A DNA stretch of 64,000 nt from Eutypa lata (GCA_022661535.1 JAKULF010000003.1:1922001-1986000); one strand, 5' to 3'; shown: positions 31,928 to 44,398, counted from the stretch's first letter. Notes: generated by a model not told the origin, from the sequence alone. Made by a program: numbers and translations.

Positions 31928-34900
31928 CTAGCCTAGAACGTACGATAACTTGAAAACGGCGACTGCGATCCAAGAATGTCCCACGCGTGTCGAGTTCGGA
32001 AAGAATAAAACCTTCATTAGTGTCTCGATCGGGCGCGGATCGATGTCCACCGAGGGGCCCCTGGTGTGTTGATATTCGAGGCCGAGTCGCACGATTTTGG
32101 GACAGAAGGAAAAGTCTGGCAGACACAGGTATACATAGTCTTTGCCCCAGTGTGAGAGCAAGTAAGGTTCGTGTAATGCGTGCGTTTGCTCGCTTAGTTT
32201 GTATGCTAAGCTTCTAGCCGCGCATATCGATGGGAGTGGCGCTGTCTTCTGGTCTTTGTACAGGTAGGTTGATAGAAACACATTGCAAAGCGATATGCTG
32301 TCACCATCGTCCGAATAGGTGACTAGGAGGTAGTTAATATACCGACCGCAACTGGAAAAGTGTAGGTCTATGTAGTAGTCAGGCTAGGTTAGTAGTTTCC
32401 CTCAAGTTTCTCTAAGAAAGTCAGCCATACCTCTGACGATGACCGATACAAAGTCATTGGATCCAAACAGCTCGTCGATCTTCCTCGTGCTCACCTTCCC
32501 TGTCGTCATATCAAGAACTCGAAATTCGCCTGAGGACCGGGACCAGGCAACTATATTCCGGCTGGGGTGAAACGAACAGGAAATTTGTGACCGGCCGGGA
32601 CCTCCGGCCCATGAATCTACGATAGGGTTCTCACCCTCACGAAGAAGAACGAAACAGTCAGTGCTATGGGTTTTCGGCATATTTCGAGTGGATTCTGATC
32701 TGCTTTGCGCATCACTGTGGCCAGGTGGCTCATCGGGGTTATCGGAATCATTACCAGAATCATTGTCCCAGTCCGAGTCCGAGTCTGAGGCATTGGAGTG
32801 ATCAGATCCTCCGGAGGATAGACTACCTCCATAGCCCGAGTCGGTCTCCTGCTTAATAGACTCGCTGATGTTGGAGCAAGTGAAATGGATTCCGAAAGCC
32901 GTATCGTTGTATATTGTTGAGACAGATTCGGTGACTATCTTCCATCTGGTGCCGTGATCCTCCCTGTCCTTGGACAAGCCTGCGAATACCTTTTGGCCAT
33001 CAAATTCAATCGACATGTTGTGGAGGTTGATAGACCAAGCACTATGACTCTCCATTTCATCTCGACTACCATAACTAAAGCGAATCAGGCGATCGCTAAA
33101 GCCAAGATTTGAAACTATGTTTCGGATTACATGATATGTAGGCGTATCAAGGGAATTCGTAAAGATTTCAGACCAGCCTACAGTATCAGCGCTAGGATAA
33201 ACTATCCGAGTACAAAGGCCGGAGTTTGCAAAAAAGACGCCCGTCAGGGAAACTGGTGACGACTCCTTCGGTCGAATACTCTTTAACTGCCCGACATCTT
33301 TGCATTTCATGGAACTTCGGCCCTTCGAAGAGCTCGCGCCCTTCTTGATCCATCATGCAGTGGACCCAAGGTTCACCTGAATGCTTCAACATCCCATGCC
33401 ACTCTGCTATGTATTTCTGGAGCGCCTTCGTGTACCTATGACCGTCAGGCTTACAGTCGGACAGCCAGCGCGGTAATCGGGAATCTGTTTCTCTTCCGCC
33501 GGCCCGTCGCGTAGACCTGGATTGCAGCCCGACCCGTGAAGTTGTACATAGAGAACAGATTCGGATGGGCTACAACTTGCACGGCGAAGCATGTTTAGAA
33601 GGCGGGGCTGCGAAGGAACGACTTGACCTTGGAGAAGAGCTCCGGGGAAGGATCCTCCTCCCCGAGATGCAGAAACCAGAACGCTGCTGAATATTTTAGG
33701 AACGCATGCTCCTCGCCGTCGCTCTCTAGCGTGGTTCATATACCGACTGCCTTGCTTTGGTCGCATCGGTAGCTGAGGTATTTTAGGCAATGGCGACCTA
33801 GTTCTATATTTCCTCTCTTGGTATCCACAAAGAAGCTGTGGAGGTTGCTGTCCTCTAATCCGAGATCTTCAGGGGTGGTTGTTAAGTAGTCAAGAACGGA
33901 TTTGTGGACAAACTTAACGATACAGTCTCCGACGTTCCCCCCAGCTTCTTTGACGCCCTCTATTTCGATGAGAGAACCGCAGAGGTCCTAAATGCGTTTA
34001 AACTCCGAGACACGACTAGGCTGGAAATAATCGTGGTCCGTATCGAGTCCGACGGCTAGAGCGTGCAGCAGCTGGTTGACGGTGAATGGCTGAGCTGCGC
34101 ATGCCATGAAGACGATTATTCGCCTGCGATAACATGGTTATTCGTGAACAAGAATCGATTATTCCACTTTCTGCTCACCTTGCGAAATCACGATGGACCT
34201 TTTGCCTCTGGCTGATTTTGACAATGCAACGCTTGTAGAGTCCCCTTAATCCGTCGGGGAAGTTGGAAAGCTGCCCATGCCTCTCCTAGTCACACATCCC
34301 AGAATCATCACACAGGATGCAAAATATGAGCGCAGAATACAGGAAGTTCGCGTCAGATTTGGCTGTGATTCTAGCAACGCATTCGTCGCACCTCTGTATC
34401 TTTATTTCATTCTTGCGTGCTTCTAGGTATATCGCAATATCTCGTTCGACCTGCTGTTTTGAAGGGTGTATATCGATGACTTTTACATTGTGCATAGCTC
34501 TTTGAATCGGTGTCTCCCTGCGACTTGTACTGAACCATTTCGTTATGCCCGTTGCTGAGTAGCAGAGTAATCCGGAGAATATATCCAGACACTCATCATC
34601 CTTTCCTTGAAATTCGTCTAGCCCATCTACGATGATGTGGACTCGTGCAATGTAGTTGAGAAAGGCTTTGACTCCTTTGATAGCCATCCGGGAGTCGCTC
34701 AACAATTCGGAGTGACGTTTGGAGCCTTCATAATACAGCTGTCGTACTTGGTCGGGGATTTCGTCGTGAATAGCGGTCCCTATTTCCAATAAGCGTAGAG
34801 CAATGGAGCGAAGAGCACTAAGAATACTGCTTCGTTCATTATCGTTGTAGTCGAAGCGGAAGTAGACCACTTGGCGGCCTTCGTTTTCCTCGGGATGGCG

Positions 34901-35901
34901 GGCAACCATGGCTGAGAGGAATGTCTTGCCAGATCCGGGAAAGGCATTATACCATACCACCTGATTCAGTAGGCTGTCCTCGTAGTACCATCGCAGGAAT
35001 CCCTCGTCTCTCATAATCCAGGAGCAAGTTCTCTCTTGATGTTCATTATTCTTCTTGTCACAATCGCTCCAGAAAGTCAACTTGGCGTGCTCTTTTCCAC
35101 CAATGATCCATTTGGCAATTCTGCCATTTTGTTTCTCTATATGCGTGATGCCTCTGTCAGTAAGTATATTGAAGACTTGATCCAGTCACTATTCACTTTT
35201 TTTTGGTAACCGCTTCAGCTATCATCTTGATGTCCTTGGAATTCCTCTCGAGTATCTTCAAGTATTCATCGAATTCTTCCGGAATAGACCTTACCATATT
35301 CCGTCCCAGAATTCTTATGTCTATTTAGGTTAGAAATATGAGGACGGAATCATAGGTGACTGTTTGACCTACTTGACCGGTTTATAATCCATGCTCGGTG
35401 CCATATACTGATAATTATTTTGTAGTCCTCAACGAACAGCTCTCGCATCTTCTTAGATGACTTGAATGAACTCCAGTTGTTGGCGTTGCAGAATAGCTTC
35501 ACATCTATTTCATGCATGAGGTCGTTCATCTTATTAAAAGCGCCCTCTTGGTCCTTCGCAAGTTCCAGGAGGAGCTGGGCTCCGGAAAAGATGGCCCCGC
35601 CCACGACCATTGAGGCAGTTTGGCCAACGGTGCCGCCCACTGTCATCAAACGCTTTAGTGATCCAACGAAGGGTTGGATTTTTGAGCATATCTTGCCAAA
35701 TTTGCTGTCTTCCTCGTACTTGTCAAAGAATTTTTGTAAATTACGAGCGTAGAATGCAGCTTCCTTGCCAGGACTTAGTTTTGAAGGGGCTTCTTGAACC
35801 TCCATGACCATCTCATAGAACCTCCCCTTTCTATCTTTCTGACGGAGTTCGTCTTTCTAGTCCTGAAGGGCTTTGGAGAATGGATTTTCATCCATAACCA
35901 T
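31928..35901 (-). pseudogene. Decayed STAND/NACHT (fungal NLR) gene
   Basis: Reading down from the ATG at 35901: an N-terminal alpha-helical domain of the kind found on fungal NACHT proteins (FYARNLQKFFDKYEEDSKFG, GGAIFSGAQLLLELAKDQ), two introns (35372-35321 and 35196-35154), then a NACHT NTPase with Walker A FPGSGKTFLSA, FRFDYND, and Walker B HIIVDGLDE, then SNFPDGLRGLYKR and FVHKSVLDYL segments typical of the winged-helix region, and a C-terminal part with WD-like text (CSFHPSRNIVAWSRSSGEFRVLD; later YLLSHWGKDYVYLCLP). Breaks: TAG at 35857-35859, TAG at 34286-34288, TAG at 33988-33990, TGA at 33736-33738, TAA at 33595-33597, frameshifts near 33450 and 33310, and another near 32400. STAND NTPases act in heterokaryon incompatibility and fungal immunity; this copy cannot make a full protein. 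The C-terminal limit is uncertain. Confidence 0.82.
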
Positions 35902-36616
35902 CGCCGTTTCTCAAGTAGTGTCGTTGTTGGGTTGGTTATATTTTCGGAATAAAAACCTGCTTTCTCCTTTTTGGGTGTAATTCCACGTTAAAAATTTGCG
36001 TTAAATCTTTCTTGATTAAATTAATTCAAGCAATATTAAAAACATGTTATATAATATTATTAAAATAAAAAATAATTTATATATTAATATTTTAATTAAT
36101 TATAACGTAATTATTTACGTTATATTAATATTAATATATCTTTATTAATTAATTAATATTAATATTCGAAAGGTTAATATTAGTTAATTAAAATAACGTA
36201 TTAATTAATACATATTAATTAACGCGTTAATATTATTAAATTGTTTTTAACCTTAAATATTGTGCAAGAGGACGATTCCGTAGTGGCAAGCAGTTTTGAT
36301 TTTAACGGCTGAATAGAAATATGGTGACTTGTTAAGATCATTTAGCATGGAGAGCCTCGTACGTTTTTATTATTATCATTATGGTATGTGCATAAATCCC
36401 ACGCTACTTCCAGCCAGCACAGTAATGTAAGGGTCGTATTGGGGTTTGAACGAGTCAATAGAAATCATGTATATTGCCATCCTTGCTAGAAAGCAACCCT
36501 ACCAGCGTCAAGACCAGATAGAGACTTTCGTATGTTGTAGATTCTACGTGTATATATATAGGACGTTCTTGTGTCTAGAAAGTGGGTTGACCTAATAAAT
36601 ATCGCATTGCATATAT
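35902..36616. other. Spacer with AT-rich, RIP-like block
   Basis: Upstream region of the STAND pseudogene. From about 35985 to 36255 it becomes almost pure A/T with TTAATTAA-type repeats, the few remaining C/G mostly in ACG/CGT. The stretch 36226-36255 aligns with the right terminal repeat of the MITE at 30087-30116 with 24 of 30 identities, five of the six differences being G-to-A or C-to-T. A mutated relative of that element is likely here; its left end is not clear. Confidence 0.5.
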
Positions 36617-37076
36617 TAAGGGTAGGAAAAGCCCGCCCACGGCAAAATACCTACGGACCTATGGGTATCCGTGGGCTTTTTTTTTAACCTACGGGTAATT
36701 TACGGGCTTTTTTTAAAATGCTAAGAAACCTACGGGTAATTTACGGGTATTTTCTTTTTATTTACGGGTACCCATAAGTTAAAATCTTTTTATAAAATTT
36801 TTTTTAAAAAAATTAAAAAAATTATTTTTATATAATATATAATATAATAATTAATATTATATAATTTTTTTTTTAAAAAAATAAAATAATTTTAAAATAA
36901 TCGTTGCGGGTTAATGATAAGTTTTTTGAAATTACCTATGGGTAACCCGTGGGCTAAAAAAAAAAGTCGTGGATTACCCGTGGGCTACCCATGAAAAATC
37001 GTGGGTACCCGTGGGCTACCCATAAAAACGCGTGGGCTTTCGTGGGTTACCCACGGGTACCCATTCCCGACCCTTA
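36617..37076. mobile_element. Non-autonomous foldback/hAT-like element with 8-bp target duplication
   Basis: 460 bp flanked by GCATATAT on both sides (36609-36616 and 37077-37084). Ends are imperfect inverted repeats (left TAAGGGTAGGAAAA, right as reverse complement TAAGGGTCGGGAAT). Each half is built from many copies of a short motif, ACGGGTA or TACCCGT (for example two near-identical copies of acctacgggtaatttacggg in 36692-36752), in opposite orientation on the two sides, around an A/T core at about 36785-36900. No coding capacity. The 8-bp duplication argues for hAT-type mobilisation; the family itself I do not recognise. Confidence 0.75.
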
Positions 37077-37273
37077 GCATATATGTGTCATGCCTGCAGC
37101 CGCAGCTGCCTACGTTGTGTCACAGCCGCATCTAGAACGTTTTACTTCAACATGGCATGGCCGGAATATAGCTAGTAAGGCTTACCCCGTCTACTTCAAA
37201 ACCTGTTCTTCTCTTTTGACACTCACTTCTTCCGGCGCTTATTCCATAATTAAGTTCACGGCTACCTTTCACA

Positions 37274-39451
37274 ATGTCCGTACGAGGTGAAAAACCAGAG
37301 ATACAATGGGTATGCCAGAAACCAAGTGGCAATAGGACGTAGATTGGCCTAGATTCGAATGTTGACGTCGGCCAGACCTTTGCTCTACGGCTTGACATCA
37401 AGTACAGTAAAAATGGTCTCCCGGGAACCAAAAACCTCACCATAAATTCACCCCATCTATTAAAGATCCTTAAATCAATCGTCGTAAGCCATCCATCGGT
37501 ATTAAACGACTTCAAATCTCCATTCGAGATCGAAGAGCCTTATCTGGTCCTTTATCATAATTAGGACAAGATCCATGCTGTGTACGAACGGGATGGCACT
37601 ACGGACGACGAGCGAATGCACCTCAAGCTTCTGCTTAAGTTCATGACTCAAGAGATGGGCCAAAGAAAGGAGAGGATAGAATCCGGATGTAAATCAGGAC
37701 GTATCACTTTTGCAACCCTTTGGACAATATTCCGCCCGGGTGACCTTGGATATGTTCCAGACGACGCGGGCGATTGGCTTCTACGGCTACTGAGGACGGC
37801 CTACGATGAAAGCAAGAAAATAGGGAAGTTAATGGACGTATACTGTTGGTATAACGATTACGATGGTAATCGTTTTGGGTGGACGGAGCACAAGGTATTA
37901 AGGATCATCCAGAAAATAAAATCTCCCGGAGACCAGTCTTCTCTGGTGGACTCCTTGCCAGTCTATCCATTTTCCAAATTGACGGGGAAACTAGGATTAG
38001 AGGATAGACTTGCGGAGAGGGGGAAACGATTTTGTACTGTTCAAGATGAGCACGTGAAGTGTTATTATGGCGTAGCGTGGCATATCAAGGATCTTCCCCT
38101 GGACTGGTTTGATCCGGAGTATAACGATGAACCAGCACTTTGGGAAGGATATATGGTGAGTTAGTAACATTAAATATTGTGGATAAGAAGCTAACAAGGC
38201 GCATAGGAAATGGGTCGGGTCATTCTTGACAAGAAAACATTCCTCGAAGAGAATTATGGAGATAGAATCCACTTGAGCCTACAGGAACTGAATGATGCGT
38301 CCCAGCTCATGCTCTATCCTCCATATACTCACAGCTTCTCTCTTATCCTAAAGCAATGGTGCAAATTCTCCATCGACAGTCTTTCAGAAACGAACTGGGA
38401 CAAATCGGCGTTAGATAGTGTCATTATCGATGAGCATCGCAAGGATGTCCTGAAAGCCTTGGTGCTTGCACACGAGTTCCCGTCAGGTACTGTCACGGCA
38501 CCAAGTGGAGTGCACGGGCCCACACCGGATTCCTGTATATATAGTGGCGCTACGCGCCACCTAGCTAGACTTCCTTCTTTCCTCCTTCGTACAACAACAA
38601 TATACTTATCTTGACCCTATGGTTCATCGGTGCCGTGACAGGTACCGTAGACTTATTCACTCAGAAGGGAAAAGGCTTAGTGGTCCTCCTCCACGGAAGT
38701 CCGGGAACCGGAAAGACCATGACGGCAGGTAAGCAGAGGGGTTTAATAGGCCCTGCCACTAACTACCTTGAGTACGGTACCAACGCCGACAGAATCACTG
38801 GCCGAGGTGGCAGAAAATCCCCTGATAACGGAAACTTTGGGAGAACTGAACCGGCATAATCTGCAATACTTTTTCGAGTTGTCCCTACAGGGGTTGCTCA
38901 AGTTTGCTACCACGTGGCAAGCCGTGGTGCTCCTAGACGAAGTCGATGTTTTCCTTGAGGGGCGGTCCAATGACCCAGGTAAAGCGTCCGATTATAACGC
39001 ACTTGGGGCAGTACTACTTAAGCACCTTGAGTACTTTGGTGGCATCATCTTCCTGATGTCAAACCTGGTACGGGTCTTCGACACGGCCATGAAGTCGCGC
39101 ATCCATATTGCCCTCGAGTACTACCTGCCTGACCTTAACATGATGCGCTGCATCTGGTCGAGTGCCGTGTCTGCGGTTCCCGAGAAGGAGAGAGAGCTCG
39201 ACACAGACGAGGATCTGGATGAGTTTCTGGCGAACAGACCGAATGGTCGTGAAATCGCAAATGCTGTCTATACGTCGAGGACCCTAGCGCGTTATAAGAA
39301 GACAAAATTGCGTTCGGAGCACATCATTAAGGTGCTGGAGGCGAAGCGGATGTTCGAGAAGAGCTTCCGCCAAATTCAGGCAAAGGGGAGAGGGGAAGGC
39401 ACGGCTCAGGTCTCGCGAAGTAATACATTTGAGATGGCCGAGACTGAGTAA
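37274..39451 (+). pseudogene. Fungal AAA-ATPase gene, disrupted by two TAG codons and a solo LTR
   Basis: Exons 37274-38155, 38207-38728 (containing the LTR at 38491-38640) and 38793-39451. The N-terminal part matches the domain (I believe DUF7025) that precedes the ATPase in a large fungal AAA family: EEPYLVLYH, MHLKLLLKFM, ITFATLWTIFRPGDLGY, a DYDGNRFGW segment. The AAA module has Walker A LLHGSPGTGKTMTA, Walker B AVVLLDEVDVFLEGR, sensor 1 LMSNLVRVFD and SRIHIALEY, followed by a lid region. Breaks: TAG at 37340-37342 and 37562-37564, both in otherwise open frame, and the inserted LTR, which introduces a stop. Removing the 150-bp LTR plus one 5-bp duplication copy rejoins EFPSG to TVDLFTQKGKG exactly in frame. 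Introns are still intact, so decay is recent. Confidence 0.85.
38491..38640 (+). mobile_element. Solo LTR, 150 bp, with 5-bp target duplication
   Basis: Begins TGTCACGGCACC and ends GGTGCCGTGACA (12-bp perfect inverted termini, TG...CA), flanked by GGTAC on each side (38486-38490 and 38641-38645). Inside are a TATATATAG promoter-like box at about 38537 and a GTGGCGC/GCGCCAC hairpin just after it. Short TG...CA LTR, 5-bp duplication and absence of internal sequence indicate LTR-LTR recombination of a small Copia-type or TRIM-like element (inference). It lies inside the Walker A-proximal coding sequence of the AAA-ATPase pseudogene. Its G/C content is normal, so it escaped RIP. Confidence 0.9.
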
Positions 39452-39663
39452 TAGGTTCCTGACAACTCTATTATGACGCTCCCTAGTGCAGTTACTTCTT
39501 TTAGTATGTCTTTTCATGATTGATCTATATCAAAATGTTTCTTTTGGGAGAGCTACCAAGTAAACGTCTAGTTCTTAGGCAAACACTAAGTAGGAAAGTT
39601 CGTTGATTACTTTGCCAATGACTTGTGTTCTACAAATCACCTGTAGTTCGTTAGGCAGTACCA

Positions 39664-40120
39664 ATGCCTTGCGATAGAAGGGCAGAATTTGATCAATTCC
39701 AGGAAGTTATACTAACTGGATCACTTCCGTTGGACCGTGACGCTATTAAGCCGTATCTGAAAACTGTTCAATTCGCATTCAATCGTCTTACCTATGAATT
39801 TAATAGGGCACGACACTTTCACGTTAACAGTAAGCACTCAAATGCTAGTACCAGCCTCGTCTCTTACAAATCCGGGACAAACCATATGTCCCCTCCGTAT
39901 TGCCTAGGGTGTAAGCGAACTTTAATATATGTCTTATATTGTCCCAGCTTGGCATCAGATTTTGGGAATACCTCAAATAGAAGTTCTTTCAGCCACCCTT
40001 AACCCATTCACGGAGAATCTGCCATCTGAAGCTAATCATCCTTCTATTCGCATGCACTATTTTCCTGTAGAAATCCATAGCGCAAAAGAGGGACAACGCC
40101 GCTTAATGCCTTGTAGATAA
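39664..40120 (+). CDS. Possible small two-exon gene of unknown function
   Basis: Exons 39664-39829 and 39948-40120 can be joined in phase through a GTAAGC donor and a TGTCCCAG acceptor, giving 112 residues with no recognisable domain (FDQFQEVILTGSLPLDRDAI; WHQILGIPQIEVLSATLNPF). It stops 44 bases before the retroelement. The protein-like look of both halves and the matching phase are the only support; it may be a relic of a larger gene. Confidence 0.3.
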
Positions 40121-40163
40121 TAGCGGCTTATATAGTGCAACAGTCAACCTTAACCTGCTTTTA

Positions 40164-40430
40164 TCTAGGATTCTGTAGATCAGTTTCCTATAAATAACTA
40201 GCTTTATCTGGCCACCTTGTTGATCCTAGGGATCCACACACTTAGGTGACGTATACGTCTGACGATAGCTTCATGCGAATACGAATATAGTAGGTGGTTA
40301 GTGCGTCCTGTAATTAGTATATATAAAACCTTTAGATTTTTTAAATTTAGGTTATTTTATAATAAAAATATTATTAATAATTATATTATAATTATTATAA
40401 ATTTCTTACGTTTTATTAAATTTTATAAAT
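40164..40430. repeat. Left terminal direct repeat (LTR) of the outer element
   Basis: Pairs with 52700-52963. The first 150 bases are of normal composition and can be taken as the near-ancestral sequence (contains TGACGTATACGTCTGACG and a TATATATAAAACC promoter-like box); beyond about 40,320 it is RIP-mutated. Exact 5' end is uncertain because I could not find a matching target duplication. Confidence 0.75.
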
Positions 40431-43400
40431 TATAAGCTTTAATTTATATTTATAATAATTTATTTAATTAAATTATTTCATTTAAACTTTCGTATAAATT
40501 ACTTTATAATTACCTTTAATAATTATAATATTTATTATTTATTATTTTATTTAATTATTATACGTTTAACGCTTTAAAAGTTATTATTATTTTTAATTTT
40601 ATTTAATATAATTATTTTTTTAATGTTATATTTTCGAATTTATTTATTTATTTATTTATCTTTTTACATTATATAATAACTTTAATTATTAATAAAATTA
40701 AAATTATTTTTTTAAAAAAGTTTAATAATTATAATTTATAAATATTAAAAATTAAATTAATCTTTATAAAAAATAACTTAAAAGCCGTTATAAATAATTA
40801 ATTTAATAAATTTATTAAATAATAAAAAAATAAAATAAAATTATTATATAACTTAACTTTAAAAAAGGTTTTTTATAATATATTAAAAACTTAATTTTTA
40901 TTAAAAATATATAAATTAAGCTTTAATAAATTTATAAACTTAAAAGCTTTAACTTTAAACTTTTTATTTTAAAGAAATTTTTTAACGTTTATTTTAATAA
41001 CTTTAATATTATAAAGTAATATTTTAATAAAATTAAGTTATTTTATAATAAACTTAAATTTAAAAACTTAACTTTTTTTAATAAAATAATTATAATTTAA
41101 ATATTAAACTTATTTATTAAAAAGTATAATATTATAATATAAGTTATAACTTAAACTTTTAAAAATAACTTTAAAGCTTATATATTTAATAACTTAATTT
41201 CGTTATTTATTAATAAGTTTTAAACTTTAAAATATAAAAAAAATTAAGTTAATATTTTAAATAATAAAAGAAATTAATATAAAAATAAATATTAAACTTA
41301 TTATATATATTATAAAAATATTAATTATATTAATAAAAACCATTATTTTTTTTTTAAATAAAACATTTAAAATAAATAAATAAAATAAAATAATAATAAA
41401 AAAAGAAAAAAAATAATAATAATATTTTTAAATAATAATAATAATTAAAGTTAATTATACTTTTAAAGCGCAAAAAGTATAAAGAAAAACAAATTAATTT
41501 ATTTAATTCTTTTATAAAGAATTTAAATAAAAATAATTAAATTAATATTATTATTATAAAACTTAATTAAAAGTTATTTATAAAGTTTATAAAACTTATA
41601 AAGTTTAAAAAACTTTTTATTTTTTTATTTTTATATTTATATTAAATAAAAATATAAAAATCGATTATTTTAAAATAAACTTTATAATTAATTAATTTAA
41701 CGAAATATATATTATTAATAAAAACTTAAATTATTTAAACTTAAAGAAATTTAAAAAGTTAATTATATTAAATTTAAAAATAAATATAAAAGTAATAATA
41801 TATATTATAATTAATAAAAATTATCTTTTTAATTATTATATAATAAATTATATAATTAAATAAAAATAAATTAAATTATTTATAATAATTAATATTAATA
41901 ACTTTAAATTAAAATATATTAATATAAAAAGATTTTATATTATAAAAAACGTATTATTTATAATTAAATTAAAAATTAATTTATTTTTAATTAATAAATT
42001 AAAAAAATATTACATTTTTATAAACGAAAATATAAACTTAAAACTTTTTAATAAACTTAATAAATAATTAATCATTAAAAGTTATTATTAAAAAGAATTA
42101 TATTATATATTTTTTAAAATAAAAAAAAATAATAAAAGTTATTTTAATATATTAATAATTATTAAAAAGTAATTTATAAAAATAAATTTATTAAAAACTT
42201 AATATAATAAATTAAAACATATATTATTTAAGTTATTAATTAAGTTTTTAATAATTAAGCCATTAAAAATAAATAAAATTAACTTTATAATTTATAAAAA
42301 ATAAAAATATAAAATATATTTATAAATTATATAACGATAATATATTTATAAAAATATTATAAATTAAATAAAATATACGATTTTATAAAAAGTTTATAAT
42401 AATATAAAAAAGTTATTACTTTTAACGTATAACCGTTATAAATATTATATAATCTTTTTAAATAAAAAGTTAAGATTTTTAAAAATTAAATTATTAAAAA
42501 TTAAATTAAAAGTATTAAAAACTTTTAATATTTATAAATTAAAGATTAAAAATTAATATAATATTAAAATTAAAAAAATCTTTATTAATAATAACATCGA
42601 ATATATTAACATTAAGTTTAAAATTACTTTAAATAATAATAAAATTCTTTATTATAAAATATTTATTTATATTAAAAAACTTAATAACTTTATAAAACGT
42701 ATAAATTTAACCTTAATAAATAAAATAAAAATATTTTTTATAACTTTAAAGCTTTTTAATTATTTATAAAAAGAAACGTTATTAATAATAACGTATTTAT
42801 ATAATAAAATATTTTATAAATTATTAAATTATAAAATATTATTTAAAATATATTATAAGTATATTATTTATATAAATTACTTAATTAATTAAAGGTTTAT
42901 AATATATTATAACATTAATTAATATAAAATTAAGCTTAAATTATATATTAAAAAAAATAATTATAAACTTTAATATTAAAAATTTACATTATAAAATTTA
43001 AAACTTATAAAAAAAAACTTTATAATTTAAAAATATAAATATATTAAATAATTAATATATATAATTAAATATTTTAAATATTATTATAAAAATTAACTTT
43101 AAAATTAATAATTTAAAAATTAACGTTAAAAGCTTAAATTTTAAAAATAAAGCTTTTAAAAAGCTTATATTTTATAATTAAAATAAAAAGAATAACTTTA
43201 ATTAATAACTTAATAATAATAATAACGTTATAAATTAATTATAAGTATTAATTAATTTAATTAATAATCTTAATTATACGTTTATAAATATATAATTAAA
43301 ATAAAAATATAATATTAAATTAATTATAAAAAAAGTAATTATTTTTAAACTTAAATTATAAAAAAATAAAAATAAATTATTTAAAACTTTTAAATTTAAT

Positions 43401-44398
43401 AAGTTTATAAATTAATGATTAATAATATCATTTAATAATATATTAATATAATAATAAATTAATATTAATAATAATACTTTAAATTAAAATATTATAAAGT
43501 ATATAAAAATTAATATAAATTTAAAAAATAAAAAAGTAACTTTTATATTATTAATAATTATAATTATTAAATCTTTTATTTTTAAACGTATTTTATAAAC
43601 CTTTAATTTTAAATTATAATTAAAAGTTTATAATATTAAAATTAAAAAATTAAAAAATTTAAATATTTATATAATTATTAATTTATTATTAAATAAAATT
43701 ATTATAAAAACTTAATAATTATTTAAAATAAAGCTTATTATTAATATATTAAATGTTAAACTTAATTAAATAATTAATATAAAAAAAACTATACGTTATA
43801 AAATAAAGTTTATCGTTTAAAAATATATATAATAATTAAAAATTAATTATTTAAAAATCTTTAATATAATCGTTAAATTTAAAACTTAATACTTTATATT
43901 AATTATAATAATAAATAAAAGATAAAGTATAATATAATTTAACTTATAAAACGCGTTTATATATTTTAATATAAATTAAAAAATTTATATATAACTTTTT
44001 AAAAATTAATATTTTAAAGTTATTAAATAAAATAAAGTAATTAAATTAAATAAAGCTTTATACGATTTAAAATAATTATTTAAATTATAATATAAATACT
44101 TAATTAAAATGTTTAAAATATAAAGATTTATTATATTTTTATATAATAAAAAGGTTTTTATTAATAATTAAATTATTATTATAATTATTTATTATATAAA
44201 TAATTTATTTATAATTAACTTTATAAAAGTTATTATAAATTAATTAATTAAAGCTTTTATAAATAAAATAAAGCTTAATAAAATAAGCTTTATAATTATT
44301 TATTTAAAAAATAATATAAAGATAAATCGTATTATTAAAGTTATTAAAATTTAATAAAAGCATTATATTAAAAAGTTATTATAACGATTTATTATATA

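Noticed and set aside
36609..37084. CRISPR-like or telomere-like array from the repeated ACGGGTA and TAAGGGT words
   Set aside because: Repeats are not regularly spaced, occur in mirrored orientation and are bounded by an 8-bp duplication, which fits a foldback transposon.
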